A DNA stretch of 64,000 bases from the NCBI GenBank assembly GCA_022819855.1, contig JAJEGN010000007.1, forward strand, positions 1 to 64,000, given 5' to 3'. The stretch comes from Gammaproteobacteria bacterium (GTDB taxonomy: Bacteria > Pseudomonadota > Gammaproteobacteria > Steroidobacterales > Rariloculaceae). The translations under genes were made by a program, and so were the position numbers. The notes beneath the pieces were generated by a model, which did no database searches, had not been told where the DNA came from, and worked only from the letters and a program-made list of their open reading frames with translations. This document shows, piece after piece, positions 60,096 through 64,000 of the stretch (positions are counted from its first letter, which is position 1; every line of letters starts with the position of its first letter).

Positions 60096-61193
60096 GTGAC
60101 AAGGCGATCGAGCAGGCAACGAACGGAAGGACATGAAACTCGCGGGTTTGCCCCGCTTGAGATCGGCACGGCGCTCGCGCTGCTGGCGCTGCCGGGGATC
60201 GCAGGCGCCCACCACTCCTTTGCCGGCTTTTACGATCCGAATCGAATCCTCGAGATCGAAGGCGTCATCACGGAACTGTCGTGGTTCAACCCGCACGGAC
60301 GGATGCGCCTGGAGGTGACCGACGAATCCGGAGCAACCGCAGTGTGGGACGTCGAGACCGGCAGCTTCAGCGTGTTGCGCACGCGAGGCGTGGACCCCGA
60401 GATCGTACAGGTCGGAGACCGCATCCTGCTGGCCGGCGACGCTGCCCTTCGCAATGAGACGGGAATCTACGGGCGCCAGATGCTGCTTGCGGACGGCCGC
60501 GAAATCCTGCTCTCGATCGGCGTGTCGCCGCGCTGGACCGACGCCGACACCGGCGAACTCATTGTTCCTGAACTCGATGAGCGGACCGCGGCCGAGGCGC
60601 GCAGCAACGCCGAAGGCGTGTTTCGCGTCTGGGGCACGGTGCTCGACGATCCCGCGGCCTTCCCGATGTACAAGGGCGGCTACCCTCTGACTGAAGCCGG
60701 CCGAGCGACACTTGCGCAATGGGATGCGACGAGCGCCGAACTCAATGACTGCACGCCGAAGGCCATGCCGCTGATCATGATCACGCCGTACCCGATCGAG
60801 TTCGTCCGCGACGGCGAGGACATCGTGATCCGCATGGAGGAAGACGACGCCGTCAGGCGCATCTACATGGGCGACGTATCACCGCCGGATGAGCATTCCT
60901 TTCTCGGCTTCTCGACGGGGACCTGGGAAGGCGGGACGCTCGTGGTTGAAACGACTCACATGCTCGCGGAACTCTTTTCCCCGGAAGGCATTCTCCAGAG
61001 CGAAGACATCCGCGTCATCGAGCGCTTCATGCCGAGCGCCGATGGCGAACGCATGGACTACCGCATCACGATCAGCGACCCGGTTACCTTCACTGAGGAC
61101 TTTGAGCTGACGCGCTATTTCGTCTGGCGTCCCGACCTCACGGTCAGCCCCTACGACTGCGTCGACAGCCCAACGGCCAACCCGAACCCCTAA
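60096..61193 (+). CDS. Exported DUF6152 plus 'DGR/WEGG'-type domain protein
   Basis: The gene encodes 365 residues. The GTG at 60096 is chosen because GAGGAGA lies a few bases upstream and a leader of about 40 residues ('PLEIGTALALLALPGIAGA') then precedes 'HHSFAGFYDPNR'. The N-part is a DUF6152 domain ('ILEIEGVITELSWFNPHGRMRL'). The C-part has 'LNDCTPKAMPLIMITPYPIEFV', 'GFSTGTWEGGTLVVETTHM' and 'ISDPVTFTEDFELTRYF', a diverged form of the C-half of the protein at 49855. It is thus a second natural fusion of these two domains. The protein is periplasmic; its function is unknown. It is divergent from hflK and ends before a large palindromic repeat. Confidence 0.72.
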   Translation: MTRRSSRQRTEGHETRGFAPLEIGTALALLALPGIAGAHHSFAGFYDPNRILEIEGVITELSWFNPHGRMRLEVTDESGATAVWDVETGSFSVLRTRGVDPEIVQVGDRILLAGDAALRNETGIYGRQMLLADGREILLSIGVSPRWTDADTGELIVPELDERTAAEARSNAEGVFRVWGTVLDDPAAFPMYKGGYPLTEAGRATLAQWDATSAELNDCTPKAMPLIMITPYPIEFVRDGEDIVIRMEEDDAVRRIYMGDVSPPDEHSFLGFSTGTWEGGTLVVETTHMLAELFSPEGILQSEDIRVIERFMPSADGERMDYRITISDPVTFTEDFELTRYFVWRPDLTVSPYDCVDSPTANPNP

Positions 61194-61235
61194 GCGCTCA
61201 GCCTCCATCGGCGCGGAGTCTCGCACAAACGCCAA

Positions 61236-61356
61236 GGGGAGACGCACGGACGGTCGCTTGAGACCCTCGCGCGCAGGGATGCGCGCGCGGAGCGTACATG
61301 GATGTATTCACCGCGTGTCTCAAGCGACCGTCCGTGCGTCTCCCCGCATCCCTGCG
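61236..61356. repeat. Palindromic intergenic repeat with 28-bp perfect arms
   Basis: The 28 bases at 61236-61263 are the exact reverse complement of 61318-61345. The 54-base centre contains GC-alternating sequence and CGCAGGGATGCG (61272-61283), whose complement CGCATCCCTGCG occurs again at 61345-61356 just outside the right arm. The element sits between convergent stop codons (61193 and 61371). Its size and nested symmetry suggest a non-autonomous REP/MITE-like repeat that can fold into a long hairpin. It may also end transcription from both sides. Confidence 0.75.
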
Positions 61357-61370
61357 ACAAGGAATCCGGG

Positions 61371-62936
61371 CTAGGCCGTCGGAAGCTGCTCTTCCGGCAC
61401 CCACCAGCCGTGCACCTGCCCCACGGCGCGCATCGGCAGCTTGACCGTCGCAACCGGCCCGTCTGCAAGATGCTCGGCATCGAGGATCACGAGATCCCCG
61501 CGCCGGTTCTCGTCGTTCCGCGTCGCCAGGCCCATGAGGTAGCCCTCCCCTTCACGCGCATCGGCGCTGCGCGGTGCGAAGCAGCATTCTGCAAGCGAGG
61601 TGTTCGGCCCGAAGTCGAAGAGCGTATCGGTACGCGTCTGGTGATCGAAGCGCGCATAGCAGGCGCCGGCATTGCGCGGATCGCTGGCTCGCGGGTTCGG
61701 ACAACCGAGAAAGCCATAGCGATAGGGCACGGTGTTGTAGCGGTCATCCTGGCGCGGCAAGGCGCCGACGTGCGGGTAGAGCTGCTCGATGCCGTAGTCG
61801 CTCGGCCGCGACCCGGAAAGATCGACCGAGAGCCGCGTGATGTGGCTTGTGCCCGAAATCGGATCCCAACTCGCGCCGTCGCGCATGGGCATGAATGGAA
61901 ACGGATTCGACATCGACATCTCGACATCGACGTAGAGTTCGTTACCGTCGTCGAACGCGCCCATGACGTGCGTCGCGCTGCGGGTTGGCCCCTCGATCCA
62001 CCGAACGTCGGAACCGTCGCCCCCGCGGCGAACGAAGCCGAACCAGGTCGGCCTCGAAGCGTCCCATGACCAATGAATACCGCCGCGGTCCATCTGTGCC
62101 TGGTCGAACGCCAGCGGGATCACGTAAAACACGATGTGGTTCCGTGTCACGGCGAAGTCATGCAGCATGCCGACGTAGGGCACTTCGATCTTCGCGTCCC
62201 AGACCACCTCGCCCGCGGGCGTGATCTCGAACATCGATACGACGCGGCTGCCGTGGCCTTCCGCCTCGTAGCCGAAAGCGACCATGTTGCCGGTCTCCGA
62301 GTCGATCTTCGGATGCGCGGTGAACGTCCTGCTCGGCAACTGGTCGTCGAAGGTGTAGTTCGGCACGAGCGTCTCGAGCGTGAGCAGATCGAGGGCCGAA
62401 GGCGGACTGTCCTCCTTGAGCGCGAGCAACAGGTTCCTGTGATTGATGATGTGGGTGTTGGCCGTACTGCGGCTCAGGCCCGCGACGCTCGGGTCGTCCA
62501 TCGACGGGTTGCGGTACATCGGAAACAGAATCCGGCCGGCTTCGTTCTGCGCGAGCCAGCGATCGTTCCTGACGAAGCGGCTGCGGTAGTCGACGCGGCC
62601 GTTCCTGATGCGGAACATGCTGACGTGACCCTCGCCGTCGAACGGAATGTTGCCGGACTGAAGCGGATACTGAGGATCGGGACCGACGCGGTAGAAGGCG
62701 CCGTTGAGGTCCGAAGGCACGGTACCCTCGACCTCGCAGTCGTGGATCGTGGCTTCGAGCTTGTATAGCGAAGCGGGACGCCGCATCGACGGGCGAAGCT
62801 CCTCGTCGGGCGGCACGCCAGCTTGCTGCGCCCTCGCCTTGTCGGCCAAAAAACCGGCGGCGCCGACGCCGGCAGCGGCGCCGAGCACTCCGCCCATGAA
62901 CGAGCGGCGGTCAAGATTCTTCGTGTCGTCGGTCAT
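61371..62936 (-). CDS. Carotenoid oxygenase family protein (carotenoid/stilbene cleavage), Tat-exported
   Basis: The gene encodes 521 residues. 'DRRSFMGGVLGAAAGVGAAGFLA' is a clear Tat leader, so the folded enzyme is probably exported with its iron. The four His ligands of the seven-bladed propeller are at 208 ('FTAHPKID'), 259 ('MLHDFAVT'), 323 ('ATHVMGAFDDG') and 509 ('GQVHGWWVP'). 'NGAFYRVGPDPQYP' near the N-terminus is a family mark. Members cleave the interphenyl or polyene double bond of carotenoids, apocarotenoids or lignostilbenes with O2. Periplasmic export is uncommon for the family. The gene is convergent with the DUF6152 gene and divergent from an MBL-fold gene. Confidence 0.9.
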   Translation of the reverse strand: MTDDTKNLDRRSFMGGVLGAAAGVGAAGFLADKARAQQAGVPPDEELRPSMRRPASLYKLEATIHDCEVEGTVPSDLNGAFYRVGPDPQYPLQSGNIPFDGEGHVSMFRIRNGRVDYRSRFVRNDRWLAQNEAGRILFPMYRNPSMDDPSVAGLSRSTANTHIINHRNLLLALKEDSPPSALDLLTLETLVPNYTFDDQLPSRTFTAHPKIDSETGNMVAFGYEAEGHGSRVVSMFEITPAGEVVWDAKIEVPYVGMLHDFAVTRNHIVFYVIPLAFDQAQMDRGGIHWSWDASRPTWFGFVRRGGDGSDVRWIEGPTRSATHVMGAFDDGNELYVDVEMSMSNPFPFMPMRDGASWDPISGTSHITRLSVDLSGSRPSDYGIEQLYPHVGALPRQDDRYNTVPYRYGFLGCPNPRASDPRNAGACYARFDHQTRTDTLFDFGPNTSLAECCFAPRSADAREGEGYLMGLATRNDENRRGDLVILDAEHLADGPVATVKLPMRAVGQVHGWWVPEEQLPTA

Positions 62937-63056
62937 CGTCGGGCCCTTTGCGGCTGTGAGGCGGGAATCCGGCTAGTTTAGCTCAATTGGAGCGGCACAC
63001 CCGCTCCCGGTGTTCTCCAGCCCGACGTGAGTCTGGACCGGCCGAAACGGCCGTCG

Positions 63057-63093
63057 CGGCCACCGGTCCGCCGGCCTGCCGGACCGGTGGCCG
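63057..63093. repeat. 14-bp-stem hairpin upstream of the MBL-fold gene
   Basis: CGGCCACCGGTCCG (63057-63070) is complementary to 63080-63093, with a 9-base loop. It ends 39 bases before the ATG, so on the plus strand it may lie in the leader and affect transcription or translation. It has no U-run. Confidence 0.5.
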
Positions 63094-63132
63094 GACGGCG
63101 AATCCGCGCAAGTCTCTGCTACCATCGACGCC

Positions 63133-64000
63133 ATGGCCGATCACAACGACCGCCGCGGTTTTCTGCGTCTCGTTTTCGGCGCGGCCTGTGCATCGGCGGC
63201 ATCCGGCGCGGGACTCGCCGGCTTCGCGCGGCCCGCCCTCGCCCAATCCGGAACCGCGACGATCGCGGCCGTTGACCTGGGGAACGGCCTGACCCGGATC
63301 ACGGGCGCAGGCGGCAACATGCTGCTCTTCACGGGCACGGGCGCGGCGGTGCTCGTCGACAGCGGAACTCCCGACGACGCGGTCGACCTCGGTGAATTCA
63401 TAGGCGGCATGCTGGGCGGCGCGCCCGTCGACGTGCTGTTCAACACCCATTGGCACGTCGAGCACACGGGAGCCAACGAGACCTTCGCTCGACAGGGCGC
63501 GAGAATCGTCGCGCACGAGAATACGCGACTCTGGATGAGCACGGAGTATTACGTGGACTGGCAGGATCGCACCTACCGGCCGCGCCCGCCCGCTGCGCTG
63601 CCGACGGAAACCTTCTTTTCGTCGGACCCGCAACCGATCGCGCTCGACATGGGCGGTGAACGCATCGAATACGGGCACCTGCGCGAGGCTCACACCGACG
63701 GCGACATCTACGTCTTCTTCCGCGACCGCAACGTCATCGCCACTGGGGATGTCGTCTCGGCCGGCGCCTATCCTGTCCTCGACTATGCGACCGGCGGCTG
63801 GATCGGCGGCCTCATGGACGCTACACGGAAGCTCATCGACCTCAGCGACAACGACACGATCATCGTGCCGGGGGCAGGACCCGAGCAGTCTCGCGGGCAC
63901 CTCGAGCGACAGTACGAGATGGTCGCAACCGTGCGTGAACGCGTCGAGACGATGATGCGGCAGGGCAGGAGCGCCGAAGAGATGCTTGCCGCGGGCGTGA
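63133..64000 (+). CDS. Metallo-beta-lactamase-fold hydrolase, Tat-exported, altered metal site (3' end cut by the window)
   Basis: The frame runs open from the ATG at 63133 to the end of the window (289 residues visible). 'DRRGFLRLVFGAACASAASGAGLAGFA' is a Tat leader ending near ALAQS. The fold follows the quinoprotein-relay/SoxH-type: 'NTHWHVEHTGANE' gives His106, His108 and His111 with Glu110 where H-x-H-x-D-H proteins have Asp; His187 lies in 'AHTDGD' and Asp206 in 'ATGDVV'. The usual last ligand in 'PGHGP' is Ala248 (PGAGP). Loss of the Asp and the last His suggests a single-metal or altered active site. It is divergent from the carotenoid oxygenase gene. The substrate is unknown. Confidence 0.85.
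   Translation, partial: MADHNDRRGFLRLVFGAACASAASGAGLAGFARPALAQSGTATIAAVDLGNGLTRITGAGGNMLLFTGTGAAVLVDSGTPDDAVDLGEFIGGMLGGAPVDVLFNTHWHVEHTGANETFARQGARIVAHENTRLWMSTEYYVDWQDRTYRPRPPAALPTETFFSSDPQPIALDMGGERIEYGHLREAHTDGDIYVFFRDRNVIATGDVVSAGAYPVLDYATGGWIGGLMDATRKLIDLSDNDTIIVPGAGPEQSRGHLERQYEMVATVRERVETMMRQGRSAEEMLAAGV

Noticed and set aside
62970..63010. tRNA-like D-arm sequence (TTTAGCTCAATTGGAGC)
   Set aside because: No acceptor, anticodon or T-arm can be built around it; it lies in the promoter gap before the carotenoid oxygenase gene.

Overview
The window is GC-rich, densely coded DNA from what is most likely a free-living, aerobic gammaproteobacterium of the Woeseia/Steroidobacter type. That placement is an inference from gene content: very large TonB-dependent receptors, single-chain glycine decarboxylase, HflK/HflC, PQQ dehydrogenases, cytochrome P450, and many secreted DUF6152-type proteins. 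No rRNA or tRNA is present to confirm it.

Region 1 (1-4.4 kb) is accessory. It opens with the right end of an IS66-family element. A compositionally distinct cassette follows: a small tail-anchored protein, a coiled-coil protein with a C-terminal beta domain, and a membrane protein with an OmpA-like domain. These converge on an alpha/beta hydrolase.

Region 2 (4.5-29.9 kb) is the most unusual part. It holds three paralogous TonB-dependent receptors of about 1200 residues, all on the minus strand. Around them are two 2-oxoglutarate/Fe(II) oxygenase genes (one double-headed), a flavin-dependent tryptophan-halogenase-type enzyme, two copies of an unrecognised protein with a terpene-cyclase-like QW motif, a TPR/TonB-C protein, a vanadium-haloperoxidase-like lipoprotein, two tandem FG-GAP/ASPIC (CRTAC1-type) exported proteins and a small exported protein with a receptor-plug-like motif. 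Both QW-motif genes run head-on into a receptor gene, and all three receptor genes end in nearly the same GC-rich hairpin. This looks like a duplicated module for uptake plus oxidative or halogenating modification of an unknown substrate.

Region 3 (29.9-40.1 kb) is central metabolism. A pyruvate:ferredoxin/flavodoxin oxidoreductase is translationally coupled to a GltD-like flavoprotein with extra ferredoxin clusters. The glycine cleavage operon follows in the order gcvH-gcvP-gcvT.

Region 4 (40.1-54.8 kb) is catabolic and periplasmic: a lectin-like secreted protein, a ThDP enzyme, an amidase, two near-identical PQQ dehydrogenases carrying the lanthanide-type Asp pair, alanine racemase, a set of DUF6152/'DGR-WEGD' exported proteins (one fused, one split into two genes) and a cytochrome P450.

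Region 5 (54.9-64 kb) has an MFS transporter, a PepSY-type membrane reductase behind a clear Fur box, hflK-hflC, another DUF6152 protein, a 28-bp-arm palindromic intergenic repeat, a Tat-exported carotenoid oxygenase and a truncated metallo-beta-lactamase-fold protein with altered metal ligands.
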